A DNA stretch of 9,821 nt. Source: Nitrospinota bacterium. Lineage in GTDB: Bacteria; Tectomicrobia; Entotheonellia; J063. The stretch lies in the NCBI GenBank assembly GCA_003696125.1, contig RFHZ01000685.1:1-9821 (forward strand), given 5' to 3'. A program made the position numbers and the translations under genes. The notes under the pieces were generated by a model. That model saw only the letters and a program-made list of their open reading frames with translations, was not told the origin of the DNA and did not search any database. Shown here in pieces: positions 1-6,223 of the stretch. Numbering within the stretch: position 1 is the stretch's first letter; the number at the start of each line of letters is the position of its first letter.

Positions 1-275
1 ATGATGAGGCGATTGACCGGAGCACTGACCAGGGGGAGCAGGAAGATCACTATTGCGGGAAGGCAGAGGAAGCTCCCCATGACCAGGGGCGAGGGGTAGC
101 GATCCGCCATCACCCCCCCTGCATAGTAGCCCCCGCTTAGCCCGGCCAGGAAGATGCTGATCAGGCTCCCCCAGACAAAGATCGAGCTCCCGAAATAGGG
201 GGCAAGCAGGCGGCTTCCCACGATCTCTAGTGCCATGAGGACAGCACCGGCAAAGAAGACGACAATTTTTAACAT
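1..275 (-). CDS. Fused MFS/spermidine synthase-like membrane protein, N-terminal fragment
   Basis: The gene reads leftward and runs off the window, so only about 91 N-terminal residues are visible. They begin MLKIVVFFAGAVLMALEIVG and continue with SRLLAPYFGSS and LAGLSGGYYAGG. That pattern (first helix with a conserved acidic residue, then SRxLAPYFGxS, then a Gly-rich second helix) is typical of the N-terminal membrane part of proteins annotated as fused MFS/spermidine synthase. In that family a transporter-like membrane domain precedes a polyamine aminopropyltransferase-like domain. Three hydrophobic segments can be seen (about residues 3-20, 33-55 and 65-82). The ATG at 275-273 is preceded by a GAGGGG Shine-Dalgarno about 6 nt away. 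The gene is divergent from purN across a 260-bp spacer. The catalytic domain lies outside the window, so whether it makes a polyamine cannot be judged. Confidence 0.75.
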   Translation of the reverse strand, partial: MLKIVVFFAGAVLMALEIVGSRLLAPYFGSSIFVWGSLISIFLAGLSGGYYAGGVMADRYPSPLVMGSFLCLPAIVIFLLPLVSAPVNRLI

Positions 276-535
276 GCCCTACCCCTCTTTTTCTCTCCCC
301 TCCTTACCAGCAAGGGCTTGCGTGCCGGGAAGTAATCCTCTATCATAGATAGGGTTGCGGTCAGAGGGTGCGCTCAGATTTCCTCCCCACCTCTCTCTCT
401 TTTATTACGCACTACCATAAGAGAAAAGGGCATATGCTGTCAAGAAAAAGCGGGGCTCGAACGATCGCCTCATGAGCATGGCCCCGGGGATAGAGACAAG
501 GAGATGAGAGCCGGGAGGGGAAGAGGAGGGTATCA

Positions 536-1174
536 ATGTCACAACCGATCAAACTCGCCGTACTGATTTCAGGAAACGGTACCACCTTGCAGAACCTTAT
601 CGACCACATTCAGGCCGGCAAACTCTGTGCCGAGATCGTGGTGGTTATCAGCAGCAAACCGGGAGCCTACGGTCTGGTCCGTGCCCAGAGACACGGCATA
701 CCCACCCATGTGGTCCCACGCAAAGCCTTTGCCGATCTGACCCGCTTTAACGAAGCCATCAACCAGATCCTTCACTCTTATGCCCCGGATCTGATTGTCC
801 TGGCAGGGTTTTTGAGTCTCTTCCAGCCGGCAGAACCGTATCGCGGCAAAGTGATGAATATCCATCCGGCCCTGATTCCAGCCTTTTGCGGCAAGGGGTA
901 TTATGGAAGGCGGGTCCACCAGGCGGTACTCGATTATGGGGTAAAAATCTCCGGCTGTACGGTCCACTTCATCGATGAGCATTACGATAGCGGTCCTATT
1001 ATCCTCCAGAGTGCGGTACCGGTCAAAGATGACGACACGGTAGAAACCCTGGCTGCCCGGGTCTTTCAGGAAGAGTGTAAGCTCTATCCGCGTGCCATCC
1101 AGCTCTATGCCGAAGGGAAACTGCGTGTGGAAGGACGACGGGTAAAGATCTGTGAAGATGACGCGGATACGTAA
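536..1174 (+). CDS. purN: Phosphoribosylglycinamide formyltransferase (GAR transformylase)
   Basis: PurN transfers a formyl group from 10-formyltetrahydrofolate to GAR, the third step of de novo purine synthesis, in the cytoplasm. At 212 residues the length is normal. Visible signatures are the N-terminal phosphate-binding stretch LISGNGTTLQ (residues 9-18), LAGFLSLF (89-96), and the catalytic trio matching E. coli Asn106/His108/Asp144: N108 and H110 in NIHPALIP, and D151 in HYDSGP. Between H110 and D151 there is a five-residue insertion compared with E. coli, containing GKGYYGRRVH; this subtype is, from memory, common in clostridial and other bacterial PurN. The C-terminus LRVEGRRVKI is also typical. 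The start ATG has GAGGAGG at 524-530. No purM or other pur gene is adjacent. The 260-bp upstream spacer holds no promoter I would defend. The gene ends convergently with hup. Confidence 0.95.
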   Translation: MSQPIKLAVLISGNGTTLQNLIDHIQAGKLCAEIVVVISSKPGAYGLVRAQRHGIPTHVVPRKAFADLTRFNEAINQILHSYAPDLIVLAGFLSLFQPAEPYRGKVMNIHPALIPAFCGKGYYGRRVHQAVLDYGVKISGCTVHFIDEHYDSGPIILQSAVPVKDDDTVETLAARVFQEECKLYPRAIQLYAEGKLRVEGRRVKICEDDADT

Positions 1175-1186
1175 ACCCTACGGTCG

Positions 1187-1234
1187 AGAGAGGAGCAGGA
1201 AGGGACAGAAGCGATCATCTTCCTGCTCCTCTCT
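1187..1234. terminator. Long hairpin between convergent purN and hup, probable bidirectional terminator
   Basis: A perfect 15-bp inverted repeat (1187-1201 with 1220-1234) extends by one more inner pair (G1202-C1219), leaving a loop of about 16 nt. It begins 12 nt after the purN stop and lies 50 nt beyond the hup stop. Neither side has a proper U tract, so it is not a textbook intrinsic terminator. It could act as a transcript-end stabiliser or a Rho-assisted site. Confidence 0.55.
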
Positions 1235-1283
1235 GACGCAAAGTCCGACAAATCCTCTCTACTCCTCTTCTGCCTTTAGGTAT

Positions 1284-1556
1284 CTACTTTACCGCCTCTC
1301 TAAGATCTCTTCCCGCTTTAAACTTGGGCGTCTTGCTCGCCGGGATCTGGATTTCTGCACCGGTTTGGGGGTTACGGCCCTTCCGGGCTGCCCGTTCGGC
1401 CACGGAGAACGTCCCAAACCCTACCAGGGTCACATTTTCTCCGCGGGAAAGAGCATCTTTGACGCCTTCGATAAACGAGCCGATCGCTTTCTCGGCGGCC
1501 TTTTTGGTGATACCTGCATCCTTAGCAATCTTGGCAACCAAATCTGCTCTGTTCAT
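1284..1556 (-). CDS. hup: HU family DNA-binding protein
   Basis: This is a histone-like nucleoid protein that binds and bends DNA as a dimer. The 90-residue length is exactly that of the HU/IHF family. The helical dimerisation region begins MNRADLVAKIAKDAGITKKA. The family signature follows as VGFGTFSVAERAARKGRNPQ (residues 45-64), with the DNA-intercalating proline as P63 in the RNP tip of the beta arm. The end is TPKFKAGRDLREAVK. A strong AAAGGAGG Shine-Dalgarno lies 5 nt before the ATG. The near-consensus promoter at 1681-1709 gives a leader of roughly 115-120 nt, which is long for such a short gene and contains a small GGGC/GCCC hairpin at 1589-1601. IHF subunits look similar, but the sequence is closer to HU. 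Confidence 0.96.
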   Translation of the reverse strand: MNRADLVAKIAKDAGITKKAAEKAIGSFIEGVKDALSRGENVTLVGFGTFSVAERAARKGRNPQTGAEIQIPASKTPKFKAGRDLREAVK

Positions 1557-1680
1557 ATAGCCTCCTTTGGTTTAAGAAGAAATCCCCTGGGCATCTTGCC
1601 CCTCCATGAACCGCTACCATGAAAAGAGCAGCTCCCCCTCTGCAATGAAGAAAGGTGCCGCAGAAAACGTCACGGGGTAA

Positions 1681-1709
1681 TATATAGTGAATCAGGGGGC
1701 ATTTGTCAA
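1681..1709 (-). promoter_or_regulatory. Sigma-70 promoter for hup
   Basis: On the minus strand a perfect TTGACA -35 (1709-1704) is followed by a 17-bp spacer and a TATATA -10 (1686-1681). It points at hup and predicts transcription from around 1674. This fits the high expression expected for a nucleoid protein. Confidence 0.8.
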
Positions 1710-1735
1710 CCTTTAATTCATCCTGGGAGGAAATT

Positions 1736-1813
1736 ATGAGCCGTATAGGTGATGTTTCCCCTCTCCGGCTTGACTTTTCTCCTAAGGCTCAGTACAGTGG
1801 TAGCGGTGAGTGA
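1736..1813 (+). CDS. Possible 25-codon small ORF upstream of ktrB (doubtful)
   Basis: An ATG at 1736 is preceded by GGGAGG (1725-1730) with 5-nt spacing, which is as good a ribosome site as those of the real genes here. It opens a 25-residue frame, MSRIGDVSPLRL then DFSPKAQYSGSGE, with TGA at 1811-1813. I recognise no family, and there is no membrane segment. It overlaps the candidate ktrB promoter at 1770-1798, so both cannot easily serve ktrB unless transcription starts further upstream. It may be a leader peptide or chance. Confidence 0.2.
   Translation: MSRIGDVSPLRLDFSPKAQYSGSGE
1770..1798 (+). promoter_or_regulatory. Candidate sigma-70 promoter for the ktrB-ktrA operon
   Basis: TTGACT (1770-1775) and TACAGT (1793-1798) are separated by exactly 17 bp. 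Transcription would start near 1805, giving an untranslated leader of about 79 nt before ktrB. It is the best plus-strand promoter match in the hup/ktrB spacer. The left arm of the hairpin at 1781-1824 falls inside its spacer. Confidence 0.55.
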
Positions 1814-1824
1814 GCTATCTTAGG
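1781..1824 (+). other. Bulged 11-bp hairpin in the ktrB upstream region
   Basis: 1781-1786 pairs with 1819-1824 and 1787-1791 pairs with 1811-1815, giving 11 bp interrupted by a 3-nt bulge (1816-1818), with a 19-nt loop. It could be a leader RNA structure if transcription starts upstream of 1781, or a DNA-level symmetric element overlapping the candidate promoter. No T tract follows, so it is not an intrinsic terminator. Confidence 0.4.
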
Positions 1825-1848
1825 GGAGGCGGCTGCGTGTTCCCTTTT

Positions 1849-1860
1849 CCCTGCGCAGGG
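1849..1860. promoter_or_regulatory. 12-bp perfect palindrome before ktrB, possible operator
   Basis: CCCTGCGCAGGG is a perfect 12-bp palindrome that ends 23 bp before the chosen ktrB ATG. It lies downstream of the candidate promoter, where a repressor site would be effective. No regulator can be named from the sequence. Confidence 0.3.
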
Positions 1861-1883
1861 TGGGCAGAAGGCTGGAGGTTAAG

Positions 1884-3251
1884 ATGATATCTCTGGTCCC
1901 GATCCGTAGTGGTGTGCAGGTCTTCCTTCACCTCAAACCCACGCAACTCATTGCGGTGAGCTTCTTCCTGACCATCTGTCTGGGCACCCTCCTCTTAATG
2001 CTCCCCGTCGCCACCACCTCGGGTCAAAGCCCCTCCTTTATCGATGCCCTCTTTACCGCCACCTCTGCCGTTTGTGTCACCGGCCTGGTGGTGGTAGATA
2101 CTCCCACCTACTTTTCCCGCTTCGGGCAGATCGTGATTCTCCTCTTGATCCAGATAGGGGGATTGGGGATCATGACCTTCTCCACCTCCCTGGCCCTGCT
2201 GCTGGGGAAACGGATCGGTATCCGGGAGAAAGCTGTCATGCAGGACTATCTCAACGAGATGAATGTCGAGCAGCTCAAAGTGCTGGTTATCGCCATCATC
2301 AAGATGACCCTCTTCTTCGAAGCTTTAGGCACCCTGCTCCTCTCCTTACGCTGGTATGAGAGCGAACACCGATGGGGTCCGGCGCTCTATCGTGCCCTCT
2401 TCCATGCCGTCTCCGCCTTTAATAACGCCGGCTTTGCCCTGTACAGCGATAGCCTGATCCGCTTCCGTACCGATCCGGTCCTGGTTTTAACCATTGCCCT
2501 GCTCATCATCTTCGGGGGGCTGGGATTCACGGTCATCTTTGACCTGAAAAACGCCAGGTTCCGTCAAAAGGCGCAGATCCCCCGCCTTTCCTTACACACC
2601 AAGCTCGTCCTCTCTACAACCGGTCTTCTCCTCCTCGCAGGGACCCTCAGCTTTTTCTTGGCCGAGTATCAGAGAGCCCTGCAAGGCCTCTCCTTAGGAG
2701 ATAAACTCCTTTCGGCCTTCTTTCATGCCGTGACCCCGCGGACAGCCGGGTTTAATACCCTGCCGGTGGCAACATTGACAAATTTCTCCCTTTTTACTAC
2801 TATAATCTTGATGTTTATCGGGGCTTCCCCCGGCTCTACCGGAGGGGGAGTCAAAACCAGTAGCTTTGCCTTGTTAATACTGACTGTGAGAGCAATGATA
2901 CAGGGACGCGAAGAAGTCGAAGCCTTTAGACGCACCATTCCCCTTACGGTTATCCATCGTGCCCTGGTGGTGATAACCCTCTCTTTTGGCATCGTGAATC
3001 TCTTCACCTCTTTTCTGTTACTCACCGAAGAGGCCCCTTTTCTCCCCATCTTCTTCGAGGTTGTCTCCGCTTTTGGTACCGTTGGTCTCTCCATGGGCCT
3101 GACCCCTCAGTTGAGCCTGCCGGGAAAAGCGGCCATCACCCTGCTCATGTTCATCGGCAGGATCGGTCCCCTTACGCTGGCCTTGGCTATCGGGGCCAAG
3201 GAGAAGCGCCCCAGGTACTCTTATCCCTCGGAACGAGTCATGGTAGGATAA
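1884..3251 (+). CDS. ktrB: TrkH/KtrB family potassium uptake membrane subunit
   Basis: This is the K+-conducting inner-membrane subunit of a Ktr/Trk system. The four pore-loop repeats of the superfamily are all visible, each with its filter glycine: SAVCVTGL (G67), SAFNNAGF (G183), TPRTAGFN (G289) and SAFGTVGL (G401). The glycine-rich intramembrane gating loop GASPGSTGGGVKTSS sits at 313-327, and the conserved arginine in IGRIGPL is R426. The 455-residue length and short N-terminus fit KtrB better than the longer TrkH. I chose the ATG at 1884 because GGAGG (1873-1877) lies 6 nt upstream; a GTG at 1860 would add eight residues but has a poorer ribosome site. The gene is followed after 13 bp by its RCK partner, so the two are almost certainly cotranscribed. 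Ktr systems usually couple K+ entry to Na+ and serve osmotic and pH balance. Confidence 0.93.
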   Translation: MISLVPIRSGVQVFLHLKPTQLIAVSFFLTICLGTLLLMLPVATTSGQSPSFIDALFTATSAVCVTGLVVVDTPTYFSRFGQIVILLLIQIGGLGIMTFSTSLALLLGKRIGIREKAVMQDYLNEMNVEQLKVLVIAIIKMTLFFEALGTLLLSLRWYESEHRWGPALYRALFHAVSAFNNAGFALYSDSLIRFRTDPVLVLTIALLIIFGGLGFTVIFDLKNARFRQKAQIPRLSLHTKLVLSTTGLLLLAGTLSFFLAEYQRALQGLSLGDKLLSAFFHAVTPRTAGFNTLPVATLTNFSLFTTIILMFIGASPGSTGGGVKTSSFALLILTVRAMIQGREEVEAFRRTIPLTVIHRALVVITLSFGIVNLFTSFLLLTEEAPFLPIFFEVVSAFGTVGLSMGLTPQLSLPGKAAITLLMFIGRIGPLTLALAIGAKEKRPRYSYPSERVMVG

Positions 3252-3264
3252 CAGGAGAACCGAT

Positions 3265-3945
3265 ATGCGCTTTGCCGTCATCGGCTTAGGACGGTTTGGA
3301 TTTAAGGTGGCCACCACTCTGGCCGAAAAGGGTACAGAGGTCATCGCCATCGATAGCAATCCGGAACTGGTGGAGGCGATCAAGGATCAGGTGAGCGAAG
3401 CGGTGTGTCTCGACAGTACCGATGAGAAGGCGCTGCGGGCCATAGGGATCCAGGATGTGGATGCGGTGGTGGTGGCCATCGGGAACAACATCGAGGCGAG
3501 TATCCTTACCACGGCGATCCTCAAGCGTCTCGGGGTAGGAAGGATCATTGCCCGGGCCATGACCAGTCTCCAGGGACAGATCTTACAGGAAGTGGGAGCC
3601 CGCCGGGTCGTCTATATCGAGGAACAGATGGGAGAGCAGGTGGCACGCTCCCTGGTTGCTCCCAATATCCAGGAGCATATCACCCTGAGTACCGGCCATA
3701 GCCTCGTACAACTCATCCCCAAGAAAGGGTTTATCGGTAAGACCATCAGAGAAATCGATTTCCGGGCCAAGTATGGGGTCAACGTCATTGCCATTGAGCG
3801 CCGGATTCCGACGATCACCGATAAAGGGGAAAATGCGTTTGAGACGCAGATCAACGACCTCCCTTCCCCGGACGATCGGATCGAGGAGAACGATATCCTC
3901 TGGGTGGTAGGAAATGAGGAGCGGATTGCCGAGCTTAGCCAATAA
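3265..3945 (+). CDS. ktrA: KtrA/TrkA family RCK regulatory subunit of the K+ channel
   Basis: This cytoplasmic protein is expected to form the octameric gating ring on the KtrB dimer and to open it in response to ATP/ADP or NAD(H). It has 226 residues, the normal length of a single-RCK KtrA. The N-terminal Rossmann fold starts MRFAVIGLGRFG, with the GxGxxG nucleotide loop at G7/G9/G12 and the acidic residue ending strand 2 at D30 (VIAIDSN). A TrkA-C (RCK-C) domain covers about 140-226 and contains GKTIREIDFRAKYGVNVIAI and ENDILWVVG. The stretch VVYIEEQMGEQVARSL (115-130) is in the linker region between the two domains. It lies 13 bp after ktrB, with AGGAG 8-9 nt before the ATG. RCK-C domains of some homologues bind c-di-AMP; nothing here shows whether this one does. 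Confidence 0.93.
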   Translation: MRFAVIGLGRFGFKVATTLAEKGTEVIAIDSNPELVEAIKDQVSEAVCLDSTDEKALRAIGIQDVDAVVVAIGNNIEASILTTAILKRLGVGRIIARAMTSLQGQILQEVGARRVVYIEEQMGEQVARSLVAPNIQEHITLSTGHSLVQLIPKKGFIGKTIREIDFRAKYGVNVIAIERRIPTITDKGENAFETQINDLPSPDDRIEENDILWVVGNEERIAELSQ

Positions 3946-3970
3946 GTAGGAAAGAGAGGAAGGATTACCT

Positions 3971-5224
3971 ATGCGATTATCCTTAGGGGCAAAATTACAA
4001 CTGGCTTTTCTGGTGGCAGCCCTGTTGGTCTGTGTGGCAGGTGGGATCGCCTTCTTCTCCATCGGTCAGTTTAGCCGGGAAGTGCAGACCATCTTGAAAA
4101 ACGATGTCCTGATCGCCAAAATTGGAGAGGAGATCCGATTCTATATCCTCGAAGCGCGACGGGCAGGACAAAACTTCATCATCTTTGCCGATCCATCCTT
4201 TCTCCAGAGGGGGGAAGAAGCGCTTGCCGAACTGCATCGCACACTTCAACGCGGTCGGAAACTCTCCCGCAAACCGAAAACGCAGGAGAAGTACGCCCAG
4301 ATCGAGGCCTTACTCCAGCGGTACGAAGCGCGCTTCAGTCGCTTGAGCCAGGGAGAAAAGCTGGAGAAAACCCAGATCGAACTCTCCACCGAATTAGGGA
4401 CTCTGACCGATCAGATCCTCCGGCTGGCCACACAACTCTCGCAAGAGACCTGGTCTGAACTGGATTTGCATTCTCAGGATGCCAATCGTATCGCTGCCGT
4501 CGTCAAACGAGACATGGTCCTGATCATTGCCATCCCTCTTGTCATCAGCATCCTCCTTGCCCTCTACCTCCCTCGCCGCATTGTGCGGCCTATCCAGCGC
4601 CTGACCCAACTGGTCAAGGCGGTGCAGGAAGAGGGGAAGCTGGAGACCCATGTGAGCATCGAGGGGGAAGATGAGATCGGAGAACTGGGCCGGTTCGTCA
4701 ATCGTATGATCGCCCAACTAAAGGTTTTTGATCAGCTCAAGGTACAAAAGATCGCCGAAGAACAGCGCAAACTCGAGATGCTGGCCACCCTCCTCAGCGA
4801 TGGTATCATGATCTTTGATGCCCAGCAGAAGCTCTCCTTTGCTAATGCCGCCACCCAGAGTCTCTTTGCCCTCGATTTGAGTGCATATCAGGGGACCCGT
4901 ATCGACGAGATCCCCTTGCCTTCCCAGATAAAAGAGGAGATCCTGCGCGCTTTGCAGCATCAGGAACGGTTGCAGAGCAAACTGCTTCGTATCCCACCCC
5001 ATAACGGGAAACCGGTGCATAACCTCTCCCTTTCCACCTGTTTTGTGCGTGACGACCAGGGAAAGATACGGGACATGATCGTCGTTTGCCATGTCCTGGA
5101 TGGGGAAGGGAAGCCTTCCCATGGCCCGGGAGCAGACCCGGAAAAGGTGCAGGCCCTTGTTGCCGAAATCGTGGCGCGTATCAAAGAGGCCTTTGCCCTG
5201 CCGGACACCCTCCCGCCGGCATGA
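3971..5224 (+). CDS. Membrane HAMP-PAS sensor protein without an output domain
   Basis: The 417-residue protein has the sensing half of a histidine kinase or chemoreceptor but no visible output half. In order: transmembrane helix 1 (about 9-30); a periplasmic, mostly helical region of about 150 residues resembling four-helix-bundle or CHASE3-type sensors (31-180); transmembrane helix 2 (182-200); a HAMP linker (about 201-253, with RPIQRL near its start and EDEIGELGRFVNRM near its end); a short coiled stretch (254-270); and a PAS domain (about 270-376; LSDGIMIFDAQQKLSFANAA marks its start). After the PAS only about 40 residues remain, with no HisKA H-box, no HATPase N/G boxes, and no GGDEF or receptor signaling module. 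It starts 25 bp after ktrA behind GAGGAAGG, so it probably belongs to the same operon. Function is inferred only: it may signal through a separate kinase or act directly on Ktr. Confidence 0.75.
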   Translation: MRLSLGAKLQLAFLVAALLVCVAGGIAFFSIGQFSREVQTILKNDVLIAKIGEEIRFYILEARRAGQNFIIFADPSFLQRGEEALAELHRTLQRGRKLSRKPKTQEKYAQIEALLQRYEARFSRLSQGEKLEKTQIELSTELGTLTDQILRLATQLSQETWSELDLHSQDANRIAAVVKRDMVLIIAIPLVISILLALYLPRRIVRPIQRLTQLVKAVQEEGKLETHVSIEGEDEIGELGRFVNRMIAQLKVFDQLKVQKIAEEQRKLEMLATLLSDGIMIFDAQQKLSFANAATQSLFALDLSAYQGTRIDEIPLPSQIKEEILRALQHQERLQSKLLRIPPHNGKPVHNLSLSTCFVRDDQGKIRDMIVVCHVLDGEGKPSHGPGADPEKVQALVAEIVARIKEAFALPDTLPPA

Positions 5225-5266
5225 GAGAAGAGGAAACCCGCTTGTTCCTAGGAGTATCGCTAAAAA

Positions 5267-5292
5267 AGGGAAGAAAATTTTCATTTTTCCCT
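5267..5292 (+). terminator. Weak hairpin after the ktr operon, possible terminator
   Basis: A 9-bp stem (5267-5275 with 5284-5292, one G-T pair) closes an 8-nt loop. It is followed by ACCATTTT rather than a clean T run. It lies 42 nt after the sensor gene's stop, so it may end that operon weakly. Confidence 0.4.
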
Positions 5293-5320
5293 ACCATTTT
5301 CCGTAAAACAATGCTACACT
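5292..5320 (+). promoter_or_regulatory. Weak candidate promoter for the OmpA lipoprotein pair
   Basis: TACACT (5315-5320) is a fair -10, but the matching -35 at 17 bp is only TACCAT (5292-5297). The -10 overlaps the perfect palindrome ACACTAGTGT (5316-5325), which could be an operator. The region is AT-rich compared with its surroundings, as expected of a promoter. Confidence 0.3.
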
Positions 5321-5357
5321 AGTGTTTTGAGAAGTGGTATGCAGAGGATGGGAAAGG

Positions 5358-6140
5358 GTGGTGTTCGGATTCTGGCTGAGAAAAGGCTTGTTCCCTACGG
5401 CTTTCCTCCAGGCGGGGAGGGGAGACCTCATCAGAAAGAAGCGAGGAGTCTGGCTGCTGGGAGCTTTCCTGGTTCTGAGCGGTTGTGTGACCCCCCAGTA
5501 TGTGGACTGGAAGATCCTGCAGACCAAGACAGAGAAGCTGGAGGAACGCCTGAGTAATGTCGAAAACCTTTCCGTGACCACCGAAGCCCGGGTCAGTGAG
5601 CTGACTGCGGCGTTACAGGAGACACGTAAAGCCTTAAGAGACATGGAGCGCTCTTTTACACAACAATTCCGAGAAGAACGAGCCCGGGAAGCCGCAGCCA
5701 TGCAGGCGCAGTTCGCTGCCCTGCAGCAGGAGGTGGCAGAAATAAGCCGACGGATGCGGGATCTGATAGAGGTCGGGGTGATCCGCAAGCTCATCTTGCA
5801 GGGGACGGTCTATTTTGGTCCCAAGCAGACCGAACTCAGTCCAGAGGCGAGAGAGGTACTCAACAAGCTGGGAGCAGAGTTGATCGTACGGAACTTCTTC
5901 AGCATAGAGATTTCCGGGTATGCCGACCAGGAAGGATCCGCAGCCAAGATCCTTGCCCTGAGTCAAAAGCGGGCAGAGGTGGTTGCCGACTATTTGATCA
6001 AGCACTTCAGCCTGGACAGACATAAGATATCGATCGCCGGGTTCGGAGACGCCTATCCTCTTGCTCCTGGCACTACAGAAGAGGGGAGGGCCAAGAATCG
6101 TCGAGTGGAGGTGAAGGCCTTTTCGCTTTCCCTCCCCTGA
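5358..6140 (+). CDS. OmpA-domain outer-membrane lipoprotein (Pal-like), first copy
   Basis: This is a predicted lipoprotein that anchors the outer membrane to peptidoglycan. The signal segment RKKRGVWLLGAFLVLSGC ends in a clear lipobox, with the modified cysteine encoded at 5484-5486; the +2 residue is Val, consistent with outer-membrane sorting by the E. coli rule. About 90 residues of charged coiled coil follow (TKTEKLEERLSNVENL through QQEVAEISRRMRD). The C-terminal OmpA domain contains GYADQEGSAAKILALSQKRA and GRAKNRRVEV. The Asp of GYAD and the Arg of SQKRA are 15 residues apart, matching the diaminopimelate-binding pair of OmpA. The start is uncertain because no ATG exists in frame before the lipobox. 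The GTG at 5358 is chosen conservatively; GTG at 5334 or 5361 and an ATC at 5430 are alternatives. It is followed by a second OmpA lipoprotein. Confidence 0.85.
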   Translation: MVFGFWLRKGLFPTAFLQAGRGDLIRKKRGVWLLGAFLVLSGCVTPQYVDWKILQTKTEKLEERLSNVENLSVTTEARVSELTAALQETRKALRDMERSFTQQFREERAREAAAMQAQFAALQQEVAEISRRMRDLIEVGVIRKLILQGTVYFGPKQTELSPEAREVLNKLGAELIVRNFFSIEISGYADQEGSAAKILALSQKRAEVVADYLIKHFSLDRHKISIAGFGDAYPLAPGTTEEGRAKNRRVEVKAFSLSLP

Positions 6141-6223
6141 TCAGTAAGGGGGCGAGGTGATTGTGCCAAGGAAGGGTGAACGGTTTTTCCTTCGTGCACT
6201 AAAGAGAAAGGAGGTTGGGTTTT

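Noticed and set aside
276-535. Regulatory structure in the spacer between the spermidine synthase-like gene and purN
   Set aside because: There are small symmetric elements (a 13-mer with 5-bp arms at 340-352, CTCATGAG at 469-476, and CGGGGC/GCCCCG at 451-456 with 481-486), but each is short, none combines into a convincing fold, and no promoter with a good -35 and -10 at proper spacing was found.
569-982. A 137-codon minus-strand open frame
   Set aside because: It is antisense to purN, has no ribosome site that stands out, and shows no family features.
1152-1622. A 156-codon plus-strand open frame overlapping the end of purN and all of hup
   Set aside because: It covers hup on the opposite strand and the convergent hairpin. 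Its low-complexity start (serine- and arginine-rich) and lack of any motif mark it as chance.
1700-1883. A ydaO/yuaA-type c-di-AMP riboswitch before the potassium operon
   Set aside because: The position is right for one, but the conserved sequence blocks of that class are not visible and the spacer is short. The visible structure is a single bulged hairpin.
5327-5557. A 76-codon plus-strand frame overlapping the start of the first OmpA lipoprotein
   Set aside because: It is considered because it offers an ATG at 5339, but its product has no signal peptide or lipobox. Using it would need a frameshift to reach the lipoprotein frame, and nothing in the sequence suggests a slippery site.
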